Source: Shewanella cutis (GTDB taxonomy: Bacteria; Pseudomonadota; Gammaproteobacteria; Enterobacterales; Shewanellaceae). Taken from it: 64,000 nt of DNA. Within the stretch, counting starts at the first letter, position 1; every line of letters starts with the position of its first letter. The notes beneath the pieces are model-generated. The model did no database searches. It was not told the DNA's origin and saw nothing but the letters and a program-made list of their open reading frames with translations. The DNA lies in assembly GCF_022410515.1 (NCBI RefSeq), contig NZ_JACSDI010000009.1:62001-126000 (forward strand), in the 5' to 3' direction. Of this stretch, positions 40,923 through 49,308 are shown piece after piece. Made by a program: the position numbers and the translations under genes.

Positions 40923-42058
40923 TATGCCACCTCATCATCGCTGGAGCGGATGACGGCGCGCAGTGCCGCTTGGTAGCTTGGGTAATCGGTGTAGCCCGCA
41001 GCGCTGCCGCCAAATAATGGCCCCTTATCAAAGGGCGATAAGGGCAATTGATTCGCTAATCGATAGGGCAGATCAGGGTTGGCGATAAAAGCACGACCAA
41101 AGGCCACTAAGTCGGCATAGCCTTTTTCAATCACCTCAGTAGCGCGCTCAACATCGTAACGACCCGCCACAATAATGCTGCCTTTAAACACTTTGCGTAA
41201 CTCAACTCTGAAGGACTCAGGCACCTGTGGCGCATCATCCCAATCAGCCTCAGATAAGTGCAAATACGCTACTCCAAAAGCCGATAAGTGTTTGGCGGCT
41301 AACAGAATCGTCTCCACAATTTCAGGACAAGCCATATCCTTAAAAGTCACATAGGGTGCAAGGCGAACGCCCACTTTATCGGCGCCAATCTGGGCACTTA
41401 CCGCTTCAACGACTTCCAATAAAAACCGAATACGCTTCTCGGGCGAGCCGCCATAGGCGTCGGTTCTATGGTTAGAATTAGTCCGCAGGAATTGGTCGAT
41501 GAGATAACCATTACCACCATGGATTTCGATGCCATCAAAACCTGCGGCAACGGCATTTGCTCCTGCGTTGGCAAAGTCGGCCACCACGCGATCAATATCG
41601 GCTTGGGTCATTTCCCTCGGCTCAGGGCAATCCACCATCTGTCCTTCGGGATGCTGCTCATCAACGATCCATACCTTAGTACCAACAGGAGCAATCGCTG
41701 AAGGTGCAATAGGCGCATTACCTTGCTGAAAAATCGAATGAGAAACCCGGCCCACATGCCAGATTTGATTAAAGATTTTGCCACCCGCTTCATGCACCGC
41801 CGCAGTGACCTTTTTCCAGCCATCAATTTGCGCCTCGGTATAAACGCCGGGAGTGAAAGAATAGCCTTGGCTGTCGTCGGAAATTTGGGTCGCTTCGGTG
41901 ATGATAAGCCCTGCCGACGCACGTTGGGCGTAATATTGCGCCATTAAATCATTCGGAATATTACCCGGTTGCGTGGTACGCGCTCGAGTCATCGGCGCCA
42001 TCACGATACGATTTTGTAATGTCAGTGCCGCTGACTCATAGGCTGTAAATAAACTCAT
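40922..42058 (-). CDS. sye4: Old Yellow Enzyme family FMN ene-reductase
   Basis: A 378-residue cytoplasmic flavoenzyme that reduces activated C=C bonds of unsaturated carbonyls, NEM or nitro compounds with NAD(P)H. It shows NRIVMAPMTRARTTQPGNIPN, QYYAQRASAGLIITEATQIS, the HVGRVSH segment, the DGIEIHGGNGYLIDQFLR block (His-Gly-x-Asn active-site element) and DLVAFGRAFIANPDLP near the end. I chose the ATG at 42058, which has GGAG 5 bases upstream; a longer frame to 42109 lacks support. Family and locus match what I recall as SYE4 of S. oneidensis, so the symbol is tentative. The divergent LysR gene is the likely regulator. Confidence 0.85.
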   Translation of the reverse strand: MSLFTAYESAALTLQNRIVMAPMTRARTTQPGNIPNDLMAQYYAQRASAGLIITEATQISDDSQGYSFTPGVYTEAQIDGWKKVTAAVHEAGGKIFNQIWHVGRVSHSIFQQGNAPIAPSAIAPVGTKVWIVDEQHPEGQMVDCPEPREMTQADIDRVVADFANAGANAVAAGFDGIEIHGGNGYLIDQFLRTNSNHRTDAYGGSPEKRIRFLLEVVEAVSAQIGADKVGVRLAPYVTFKDMACPEIVETILLAAKHLSAFGVAYLHLSEADWDDAPQVPESFRVELRKVFKGSIIVAGRYDVERATEVIEKGYADLVAFGRAFIANPDLPYRLANQLPLSPFDKGPLFGGSAAGYTDYPSYQAALRAVIRSSDDEVA

Positions 42059-42168
42059 ATGCACTCCGAACCATAAATGATGATTGAATATCTGAGTGCA
42101 ATTGTGCATTAGTTAATCTATATTGATAATTAGCCTATTATTTAAATCATTTTCAAAAATAATTTGAT

Positions 42169-43080
42169 ATGTACCATATAAACGATCTGCAACTTGCCCT
42201 GCGTATCGCTGCGCTAGAAAGCCTCTCCGCCGCCAGTAAAGAAGTCGGCATGACGCCCGCCGCCGCGAGCGCAGCCTTGCAACGGCTTGAAAAAAAGTTA
42301 GGATGCCAGCTATTTGCGCGCTCCACGAGGCGGTTGCAGCTCACAGAAGAAGGCAGAATATTTCTCGATGCCGCCAAGCCAGCCCTTGCGTTACTCGAAA
42401 CCGCTTCCGCCAATTTGGCCGAGCATAGGGGCGAGCTTAAAGGCGAAGTACGCATCGCCCTGCCCTCGGATATTGGCCGCTGTCGGATCCGCTATTGGTT
42501 AGACGAATTAATGGATAGCGCGCCAGAACTGTCGGTTCAGCTGTACTTTGGCGACCATATGACGGATTTAATTGATCAAAATATCCATTTAGCCCTGCGC
42601 TATGGCCAGCTTGAAGATTCCAATCTAAAGCGGCGCCAACTGTCGATGACACCAAGGGTGCTCGTTGCCTCTCCCGCGTATCTTGCGCAATATGGTGAGC
42701 CGCTAACACTGAACGAGCTGAGTCAGCACTCAGTGTTGATCCTCAACCGTGGCGGCGAACCATGGCAGAAGTGGAAATTCAGCCATAATGGTGAAGCCGT
42801 AGAAATTGAAGTGAGAGGAAAACGCTTCTGCAATGATGGCGCCGTGATCCGCGACTGGGCGCTAGATGGCCGTGGCATCGCCTATAAAAGCTGGCTCGAT
42901 GTAGCGCAGGATGTTACCGAAGGCAGACTCAGGCTAGTATTAGCCGATAAAATCGCCCCAGCAGTGCCACTGCAATTGGTTTATCTGCAAACCGACTATC
43001 CGAGCCATAAAATTCGCCGCACCATTGAGTTTTTAGCGCAAAAACTGCAGCAATTTAGCCAAGAATATCCAGCGCCTTAA
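42169..43080 (+). CDS. LysR-family regulator, divergent from the ene-reductase operon
   Basis: A 303-residue LTTR. The winged HTH (residues ~1-60) contains ALESLSAASKEVGMTPAAASAALQRLEKKLG, and the effector domain includes the GDHMTDLIDQNIHLALRYGQLEDSNL motif common to the AaeR/DsdC-like branch. The 110-bp spacer to the Old Yellow Enzyme gene includes an ATAAT-N6-ATTAT dyad near 42127-42142 that could be its operator. It probably senses electrophiles or another substrate of the operon, which is inference. Confidence 0.9.
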   Translation: MYHINDLQLALRIAALESLSAASKEVGMTPAAASAALQRLEKKLGCQLFARSTRRLQLTEEGRIFLDAAKPALALLETASANLAEHRGELKGEVRIALPSDIGRCRIRYWLDELMDSAPELSVQLYFGDHMTDLIDQNIHLALRYGQLEDSNLKRRQLSMTPRVLVASPAYLAQYGEPLTLNELSQHSVLILNRGGEPWQKWKFSHNGEAVEIEVRGKRFCNDGAVIRDWALDGRGIAYKSWLDVAQDVTEGRLRLVLADKIAPAVPLQLVYLQTDYPSHKIRRTIEFLAQKLQQFSQEYPAP

Positions 43081-43171
43081 GGGATAACAGGGCCAGATAA
43101 AAAGCGGCTTGAACCGGCATTTCAGTCGAGCGACTCAAGATGCGAGTTTAAATGTGTTTCGGCTATCCATC

Positions 43172-44983
43172 CTAGCCCCGAGGCAATATCACAGTCACCA
43201 CACAGCCTTGCTGCCAAGGCAATGGGGCTTGCGTCGATTGCTTACAGTTTTCAATCTCAATACTGCCATGGTGACGGCTAACCACATCTTTACAAATCGC
43301 TAAGCCTAACCCCAGTCCAGCATCTTTGGTGGAGGCAAACGAGGCCATTAATTCGCTAGCTTGCCCCTGTAAACCTTCGCCGTTATCAATCACCAATACT
43401 TTGATTTCCTTCGCTAGATAATGGATCTCAAGCTGTAACTTACGCGCATGATTATCCTTGCAGGCCTCAAGCGCATCGAGGCTGTTTTTCATTAGGTTGA
43501 CCCACATTTGGCTTAGACCAACGCTATCGCCCATCAATTCATAGGGATGACCTTCAACTTCTACAGTGACTTGTACCCCTGCGCGATCTAGCTCGCGGCG
43601 CAATAAGGCTAAAGCTTCTTTGACGACTAGCGTCACATTCAACGGCTCAGCCTTAGCCTGACGGCGCTTAAGCAAACCACGGATACGGTGTACAACCGCG
43701 CCAGCTCGAATCGACTGCGCATTGATTTTGCCCAAAATATCATAGAGTTCAGGATTATCCTGCCCCAGTCTTTCCAGCTGTATCATGGCGCCCTCACTGT
43801 ATTGGGTTATCGCCGCAATCGGTTGATTTAATTCATGGGCCAGTCCTGCGCCAATTTCCCCAAGGATCGCCGCACTTTGTAAACGCTCTAACTGCAATGC
43901 TTTGTCTTTTAATTGCCGCTCAGTGCTGACTAAAAACTCACTCTTTTGGCGAAATTTATATTCGAGCCATAAGTGATAGATGGTCGACACAATAAAGATC
44001 AGCAGTAATACCCCGCCCCACTCTTTGTTTTTCTCCATCCATTTATACACGGTTTGATATAACGGCGGTGATGCACCTTGCAGCTGTAATTCCTTAAATA
44101 ATTCAATCACCTTTAGCTGACTCACCGGCGCAGTCCAGCCTAAGGTATCGGCGGTAATCGCTGCCACATGGTCTGCGGGAAGATCAAACAAGGCACGGGT
44201 GATTTGCATGGTGAGCCGTGGTGAAACCGTATCTGCCGCCGCAAATGACCAATTGGGGTAGAGCTGCGTACTGACCTCACAATCATATCCAGGCGGGTTA
44301 GTTGGGTGGATTACCCGATAGTCCGCCTTATTGATAAGCCCTGTTTCAATCATTTCCTCTAGGGTACAAAAAGGCGCAATAGCAGCATCGGCACTGCCAT
44401 CTCGCACTTGATAGATCAGCGGCGCGAGGGGGAATCCTAAAAAACGCACTTGGCCAAAGAATTGCTCTGGCAAATAGCCCATTTTATGCAGTAATCCCAT
44501 CGCAGCCTGATAGCCGCCGAGCGCCTGCGGATCGCTAGCAACCACATTCTTACCGCGTAAATCCTGCAAGCTGCGGATAGGACTATCGGCGCGCACAATA
44601 ATGGTGGCACCAATGGTAAAAGTACTGCCTTGATGTTTACGGCTTTTCATGGTCGCAAGCCAAGAGAGGGGGAAATTATTACTCAAATGCAGATATTGCC
44701 CGGGGTTAGTCACAATAAATTGCAACTCATTGCTGAGTAACTGGCTGCGCATGCCATTAAAATCCACAGGCACGACTTCAAAGTTGCTGTTAGGAACATT
44801 TTCACTCAAGTAATCCATCATAGGTTGCCAGCGCTGTTTTGCCTGCAACACCCCGTGATTTGCCAGCACCCCTACTTTAAATTCGTTGACGGGAAGTCCT
44901 TCATCGGCATAGGACAAATTGAGCCCTATTAGACTCAAGATGCAACTCACCACCAGCGCCCTACACCAAGTTCCCATTGCCAT
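43172..44983 (-). CDS. TtrS/ThsS-type sensor histidine kinase with PhnD-like sensor domain
   Basis: A 603-residue membrane kinase. A signal peptide or TM1 (residues ~9-26) is followed by a periplasmic PhnD-like binding domain (~33-310, EFKVGVLANHGVLQAKQRWQP, DLRGKNVVASDP, FCTLEEM), TM2 near 320-340 (WGGVLLLIFIVSTIYHLWL), a coiled coil, then a HisKA domain with phospho-acceptor His383 in LAHELNQPIA and an HATPase domain (NLMKNSLDALE, DNGEGL, GLGLGLAICKDVV). This architecture is that of TtrS (tetrathionate) and ThsS (thiosulfate) sensors; which ligand applies cannot be told by eye. A FixJ-type regulator gene lies divergently. No ttrBCA or phsABC genes are in the window. Confidence 0.85.
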   Translation of the reverse strand: MAMGTWCRALVVSCILSLIGLNLSYADEGLPVNEFKVGVLANHGVLQAKQRWQPMMDYLSENVPNSNFEVVPVDFNGMRSQLLSNELQFIVTNPGQYLHLSNNFPLSWLATMKSRKHQGSTFTIGATIIVRADSPIRSLQDLRGKNVVASDPQALGGYQAAMGLLHKMGYLPEQFFGQVRFLGFPLAPLIYQVRDGSADAAIAPFCTLEEMIETGLINKADYRVIHPTNPPGYDCEVSTQLYPNWSFAAADTVSPRLTMQITRALFDLPADHVAAITADTLGWTAPVSQLKVIELFKELQLQGASPPLYQTVYKWMEKNKEWGGVLLLIFIVSTIYHLWLEYKFRQKSEFLVSTERQLKDKALQLERLQSAAILGEIGAGLAHELNQPIAAITQYSEGAMIQLERLGQDNPELYDILGKINAQSIRAGAVVHRIRGLLKRRQAKAEPLNVTLVVKEALALLRRELDRAGVQVTVEVEGHPYELMGDSVGLSQMWVNLMKNSLDALEACKDNHARKLQLEIHYLAKEIKVLVIDNGEGLQGQASELMASFASTKDAGLGLGLAICKDVVSRHHGSIEIENCKQSTQAPLPWQQGCVVTVILPRG

Positions 44984-45183
44984 CGCCCTGTCTTATATGC
45001 CTTTGTTTTAGGCATACTGTATGCGTTAGGCAAAAATGATGCTGTGAATGGCGCCAAACTCTGGCATTCGCCCTATGGGATTTGGCTAATTTAGTGATAC
45101 ACCTCCCAAGACCTAGGCTTAAAATTGAGCCTGTAACCCAGCATACTTAAGCTAATAGAGCAACTAACCACTGAAGGGAAACC

Positions 45184-45792
45184 ATGTCTACAAAGCTGCC
45201 ATTGTATTTAGTCGATGATGATGAAGCGATCCTCGACTCCCTTGGGTTTATGCTCAGGCAATTTGGTTACCAAGTACAAACCTTCAGCAGCGGACGGGAT
45301 TTCTTAGCGCAATGCCCGTTAAGACAGGCTGGATGTGTGATCTTGGATAGCCGAATGCCGGAGATCACCGGCCAAGAAGTGCAGCAAAAACTGCTGGAAA
45401 CCCAAAGTCCATTGGGTGTGATTTTTCTCACGGGGCACGGTGATTTGCCCATGGCATTAAGCGCCTTTCGTAAGGGCGCATGCGACTTTTTTCAAAAACC
45501 GGTATCAGGCAAAGCCCTTGTACAAGCGATTGAAAAAGCGCATAAAGAAAGCCAAGCCAGCTTTGAGCAACAGAGCCTGCAGCATAAATTTGCCCAACTG
45601 ACCGAGCGCGAACAGCAAGTATTGGCCCATGTGGTTCAGGGGATGACCAACAAGCAGATCTCCGAAGCCATGTATTTATCCTTAAGAACCATTGAAGTGC
45701 ACCGCGCTAAGATCATGAAAAAGCTCGAAGTGAACAATATGGCTGAATTAGTCCAGCACTTAGCCCACCTAAATACACTCTTACCTGAGTAA
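45184..45792 (+). CDS. TtrR/ThsR-like response regulator, FixJ family
   Basis: A 202-residue regulator. The receiver domain (~1-120) has the acidic pocket DDD at 11-13, phospho-acceptor Asp55 (VILDSRMPE), Thr in FLTGHGD and Lys in FFQKPV. The C-terminal LuxR-type HTH (~140-200) reads LTEREQQVLAHVVQGMTNKQIS...SLRTIEVHRAKIMKKL. It is divergent from the TtrS-like kinase with a 200-bp spacer; the pair is almost certainly cognate. Its target promoter is not apparent, though the otr cluster in this window is a candidate if the ligand is tetrathionate. Confidence 0.88.
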   Translation: MSTKLPLYLVDDDEAILDSLGFMLRQFGYQVQTFSSGRDFLAQCPLRQAGCVILDSRMPEITGQEVQQKLLETQSPLGVIFLTGHGDLPMALSAFRKGACDFFQKPVSGKALVQAIEKAHKESQASFEQQSLQHKFAQLTEREQQVLAHVVQGMTNKQISEAMYLSLRTIEVHRAKIMKKLEVNNMAELVQHLAHLNTLLPE

Positions 45793-45906
45793 TCCTATAA
45801 ACCTCAAAAGATGAAACGATTGAAAGCCAGTTAACCGATTCAAGGCATAGACACTCAGCTTATCTGTTGCCTGCAATCGATTAACCAACTGCAATCAACT
45901 GAGCAC

Positions 45907-45925
45907 CTGCGACAAGCTGTCGCAG
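45907..45925. repeat. Hairpin CTGCGACA/TGTCGCAG
   Basis: An 8-bp perfect stem with a 3-nt loop, followed by TTTG only. It may be a weak terminator for the response regulator gene. Confidence 0.5.
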
Positions 45926-46029
45926 TTTGCATCATAAGCTTTGTGTCTAACGCCATTCACTGCCACACTCAGCGCAGGTTCTCTCCTTTATGTCCCGTAG
46001 GCATTAAAGATCCACTGCTTTGAACCTTC

Positions 46030-46067
46030 CCCCGAGTTCGGCCAGTGTTCTCGGGGATTTTTTATTT
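46030..46067 (+). terminator. Rho-independent terminator
   Basis: Stem CCCCGAG/CTCGGGG (46030-46036 with 46050-46056) followed by ATTTTTTATTT. It ends the ttrR-like transcript or an unannotated RNA. Confidence 0.8.
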
Positions 46068-46234
46068 AAGCCATTCATCCCCGCGCATTTATCACCCAAT
46101 GTTCTAAGACATGAACTCATTCAGCAGGTGACAAATGTAAAAATAAAGTTGTAATTTTAAACGCTATCAATAGCTCAATGATCATTCTTCAAAGTTAAGT
46201 TAGAATACGACTATCTTAGCAACAGGTCAGTAAT

Positions 46235-46816
46235 ATGAGCCGTTTACAGACATCTAAAGGATTTACCTTAATCGAACTGGTGGTGGTAATTATCATCTTA
46301 GGGATTTTGGCCGTAGTAGCAGCGCCGCGCTTTATGAATCTCAGCCAAGACGCCCACGATGCCAGAGCCAAGGCCGCCTTTGCTGCTTTTACCTCTGGCG
46401 TAAAGCTGTATCACAGTTGTTGGCTTGCTGGCGGACACTCGGGTTATACCCAAGATCTCGCCTGCTATGGCGATGGTACAGTCGACTCCACCACGACTGG
46501 CTTTCCCCTCGGAAAAGATACAGCCCAAAGCAGCAACCAAGGCACGCAATTACAAGGTGCTTACTGCGGTGAATTGTGGCAATCCTTATTAGATAATCAA
46601 GACACTGTGCTAGCTAACCATTTTGATTGGCAAACCACACCCAATGTCGATATCGTCTATTGGTTTAGCGGTGGCGCAATAACCGACCCTGACACTTATT
46701 GTTACTTTAACTATGTGTCGGATGATCGCCGCCTTGGCAGCGAGAATTGGGAGCTAAAATACTATCCCCTCGATGGCCGCACCGTTGTCGGTCGCTCTAC
46801 TTTATCAGCGCCTTAA
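46235..46816 (+). CDS. Type IV/MSHA-like prepilin
   Basis: A 193-residue prepilin. The short leader MSRLQTSKG precedes the processing site G^FTLIELVVVIIILGILAVVAAPRF, with the conserved Glu at mature position 5 and a hydrophobic N-terminal helix. NLSQDAHDARAKAAFAAF follows as in MshA/MshB-type pilins. The globular part has five Cys (SCW, LACYG, AYCGE, TYCYF) that may form disulfides. It stands alone, outside any visible pilus biogenesis cluster, so it is probably a minor or accessory pilin assembled by machinery elsewhere. A terminator follows. Confidence 0.82.
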   Translation: MSRLQTSKGFTLIELVVVIIILGILAVVAAPRFMNLSQDAHDARAKAAFAAFTSGVKLYHSCWLAGGHSGYTQDLACYGDGTVDSTTTGFPLGKDTAQSSNQGTQLQGAYCGELWQSLLDNQDTVLANHFDWQTTPNVDIVYWFSGGAITDPDTYCYFNYVSDDRRLGSENWELKYYPLDGRTVVGRSTLSAP

Positions 46817-46835
46817 CCCAAAACGCATCCGCATT

Positions 46836-46875
46836 AGCCACTGGGAGCTCAACCCTCAACTCCCCGTGGCTTTTT
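46836..46875 (+). terminator. Rho-independent terminator of the pilin gene
   Basis: Bipartite stem GCCAC...GTGGC and GGGAG...CTCCC (46837-46848 with 46858-46870) followed by TTTTT. Confidence 0.7.
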
Positions 46876-47004
46876 GCGCAATAATGTGAATTCTGGCTAC
46901 GGATGCCGAGAGCGGCTTCGTTTTATAGCGCACCATTTGATTGCTAGCGGGTACCCAAGGTCACCTATCAGATGCGGCAGTCACACTCACCAAAGATTGG
47001 CCTT

Positions 47005-47282
47005 ATACCAATCGTATTAAATATCTGTTCATTCAGCGGGAATTCAACGCGCTTTAGACAAGGCGAAGGCTTGAAGGCATAGTGGTGCACTGCCTAAGCC
47101 TTAAACGCAGTATAAAGCGTGTTGCCATACAGTGAACATCAGCCGCCCTTTGGGAGCCTCAAAGGCATCCCACTCCGGTGTTGCATTGACTTAAAAGGGA
47201 ATAACCATTTCTGCGTCAATCCACCTTGGATTGAAATGCCTGTGGGGCTCTGAACTGATTAGATATTTAATGTGATTGGTAT
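47005..47282. mobile_element. MITE-like element with terminal inverted repeats
   Basis: The first 22 bases and the reverse complement of the last 22 agree at 20 positions (ATACCAATCNNATTAAATAT...). The interior is non-coding and has partial internal dyads. It lies 57 bp before the FliB gene. No clear target duplication is seen; mobilising transposase is not in the window. Confidence 0.6.
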
Positions 47283-47339
47283 TAATCCTATAGATTTGTT
47301 ACCTTTTTGTTTATGGAACACTCAGATGAATAAAGGCCA

Positions 47340-48518
47340 ATGAATAATCTCATTGTTACACCAGGCTACGCTTCACAATTCAATTGTATAGGTGCCGCAT
47401 GTGAAGACAGTTGCTGCCATGACTGGACCATCATTTTTGACAAAAAGAGCTATAAAAATACCCTTAACCATCCCAAACTAGCCTCGCTTGCCAAAGAGGC
47501 ATTTATTGAAACCAAAACCGATGCTAACCAGTGGGCGCAAATCAAACTTAACGCCAATGGCACCTGCCCATTTGTAAACGAACAGCAGTTGTGTGCCATC
47601 CATGCCGCGGCGGGGGAAACAGCTTTAAGTCACACCTGTAAAACCTACCCCCGTATTAACAATGTTATCGCAACCACCAAATATGAAAGTTTATCTCTAT
47701 CATGCCCTGAAGCTGCTCGTCTGGTGCTATTTGACGCCAATGCATTTCAATTTGAGGCAAAGAGCGGTGGCGCAAAGCGTCCAACTGCGGCCAATCCTGC
47801 ATGGTTAGAAAAAACCTACGATTACAGTTTGGATCTATTAATAAATATGGGCGTGGATTGGCAACAGGCACTCATGGCCATAGGATTATTGGTAAAAGTC
47901 AGTGACCAAGTGAGGCAAAATGCCCTGCCTATTGCACAGATAGATCAGCGTTTTGAACAATTAATCTTGCTGGCTCAAACCAAGGAAATCGCTGCACAAT
48001 ATCAAAAAATACCCTACACACCACAACCCCAAACCCATGCTTTTGTTTCGATACACGATCAATTATGCAAACTCCACTCAAGGAGTTTAAAACCTCGCTT
48101 TACCTCGCTTAATGACGCAATTGGTTTGTTATGTAATGAGGGTAATCAATATCAAATTGACCATTTAAATAAAGCGTGGGAAGAAAAAGCCTTACCCGCG
48201 TTGAGCAATTATCAGGATTTATTTGACCGTTATATTTTATATTCGCTTTACCATGAGCATTTCCCCATGAGTCATTCGCAGCAGCCTTGGATGGCATTTC
48301 GCCTGCTGGTGATAGATTGCTTTATGATCCGCTGTTACTTATCTGCCATGGCATTTAAAAATAATGGACTGACAGAAAGTGACATAGTGCTTTGTTTTCA
48401 GCTTTATAGCGTTGTGCGCCAGCATAAAGCGAAATTTGCCGAGGGCATCAATCAGACCCTACAGGAATGTGGTATCGATAGTATTCCCGCAGCCATCAGC
48501 CTATTAAAAACCTCGTGA
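47340..48518 (+). CDS. fliB: FliB-type flagellin lysine N-methylase
   Basis: A 392-residue protein. The cysteine pattern of the FliB family is clear: CIGAACEDSCCHDWTI (residues ~16-31), GTCPFV, QLCAIH, HTCKTYPR and LSLSCPEAARL, which likely bind a metal cluster. FliB methylates surface lysines of flagellin in Salmonella. Here it is not beside flagellar genes; the nearest surface-structure gene is the pilin upstream. The substrate is therefore inferred. A short hairpin follows at 48530-48558. Confidence 0.8.
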   Translation: MNNLIVTPGYASQFNCIGAACEDSCCHDWTIIFDKKSYKNTLNHPKLASLAKEAFIETKTDANQWAQIKLNANGTCPFVNEQQLCAIHAAAGETALSHTCKTYPRINNVIATTKYESLSLSCPEAARLVLFDANAFQFEAKSGGAKRPTAANPAWLEKTYDYSLDLLINMGVDWQQALMAIGLLVKVSDQVRQNALPIAQIDQRFEQLILLAQTKEIAAQYQKIPYTPQPQTHAFVSIHDQLCKLHSRSLKPRFTSLNDAIGLLCNEGNQYQIDHLNKAWEEKALPALSNYQDLFDRYILYSLYHEHFPMSHSQQPWMAFRLLVIDCFMIRCYLSAMAFKNNGLTESDIVLCFQLYSVVRQHKAKFAEGINQTLQECGIDSIPAAISLLKTS

Positions 48519-48529
48519 TCGCCTAGGCG

Positions 48530-48561
48530 AGACTGCCGAAATAGCCCAACGGCAGTCTTTG
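48530..48561 (+). terminator. Weak terminator after fliB
   Basis: A 9-bp perfect stem AGACTGCCG/CGGCAGTCT (48530-48538 with 48550-48558), with only TTT following. Confidence 0.55.
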
Positions 48562-48681
48562 CGTATCCGCCGCCGCTTGAGTAGTGGCAAGACTGAAGGT
48601 GGCCGCCACTTCCCCGTATGCCGTTATTTTGTTGCAAAAGGCGCGCAAACACGCAAACCCCATTGGCTTTTTCTGCCATAA

Positions 48682-48709
48682 CTTGAATTCTGACTATCCA
48701 TCCCCATAT
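48682..48709 (+). promoter_or_regulatory. Sigma-32 (heat-shock) type promoter of hslVU
   Basis: CTTGAA at 48682-48687, 14 bp spacing, then CCCCATAT at 48702-48709. This is an almost exact match to the RpoH consensus and lies 57 bp before the hslV start, as expected for this heat-shock operon. Confidence 0.85.
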
Positions 48710-48765
48710 TTAGTCCATCATCCACCGCAGGATTTTGATTGCGGGCAAGAGAAGAGGATTCAAAA

Positions 48766-49290
48766 GTGACCACGATTGTATCAGTACGCCGTAATAACCA
48801 AGTTGTCATCGCCGGCGATGGCCAAGTCTCCCTTGGCAATACCGTGATGAAAGGTAACGCCAAAAAAGTGCGTCGCTTGTATCACAACAAAGTATTGGCA
48901 GGTTTTGCAGGCGGCACCGCCGACGCCTTTACCCTATTTGAGCGTTTTGAGTCCAAACTCGAAATGCACCAAGGTCACCTATTACGCTCGGCCGTTGAAC
49001 TGGCCAAAGATTGGCGTACCGACCGTATGCTGCGCAAACTCGAGGCCATGCTAGTGGTCGCCGATGCCGAAGCCTCACTTATCATCACAGGTAATGGCGA
49101 TGTAGTGCAGCCAGAACATGATTTAGTCGCGATTGGCTCGGGCGGTAACTATGCCCAAGCTGCGGCGCTGGCACTGCTGCAAAATACTGAATTATCGGCG
49201 CTGGAAATTGCTGAAAAATCACTGACGATTGCTGGCGATATCTGCGTATTCACCAATCAATTCAAAACGATTGAAGAACTTAATTACTAA
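48766..49290 (+). CDS. hslV: HslV peptidase subunit of the HslUV protease
   Basis: The 174-residue threonine peptidase forms a dodecamer capped by HslU hexamers and degrades misfolded and regulatory proteins. The start is the GTG at 48766: it yields MTTIVSVRR as in E. coli, so Thr2 becomes the N-terminal nucleophile after Met removal. [48 protein letters not shown] and [13 protein letters not shown] match the family throughout. It is heat-shock controlled through the upstream sigma-32 promoter and co-transcribed with hslU 18 bp downstream. Confidence 0.97.
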
Positions 49291-49308
49291 CAGGGCGTGA
49301 GGAATATT

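Larger units (their letters stand above)
45793..46234. other. Intergenic region with two hairpins
   Basis: A 442-bp spacer between the response regulator and pilin genes. It holds a perfect 8-bp hairpin at 45907-45925 and a strong terminator at 46030-46067. No ORF is supported. The distance of the terminator (~240 bp past the regulator) leaves room for a small RNA, with no further evidence. Confidence 0.4.
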
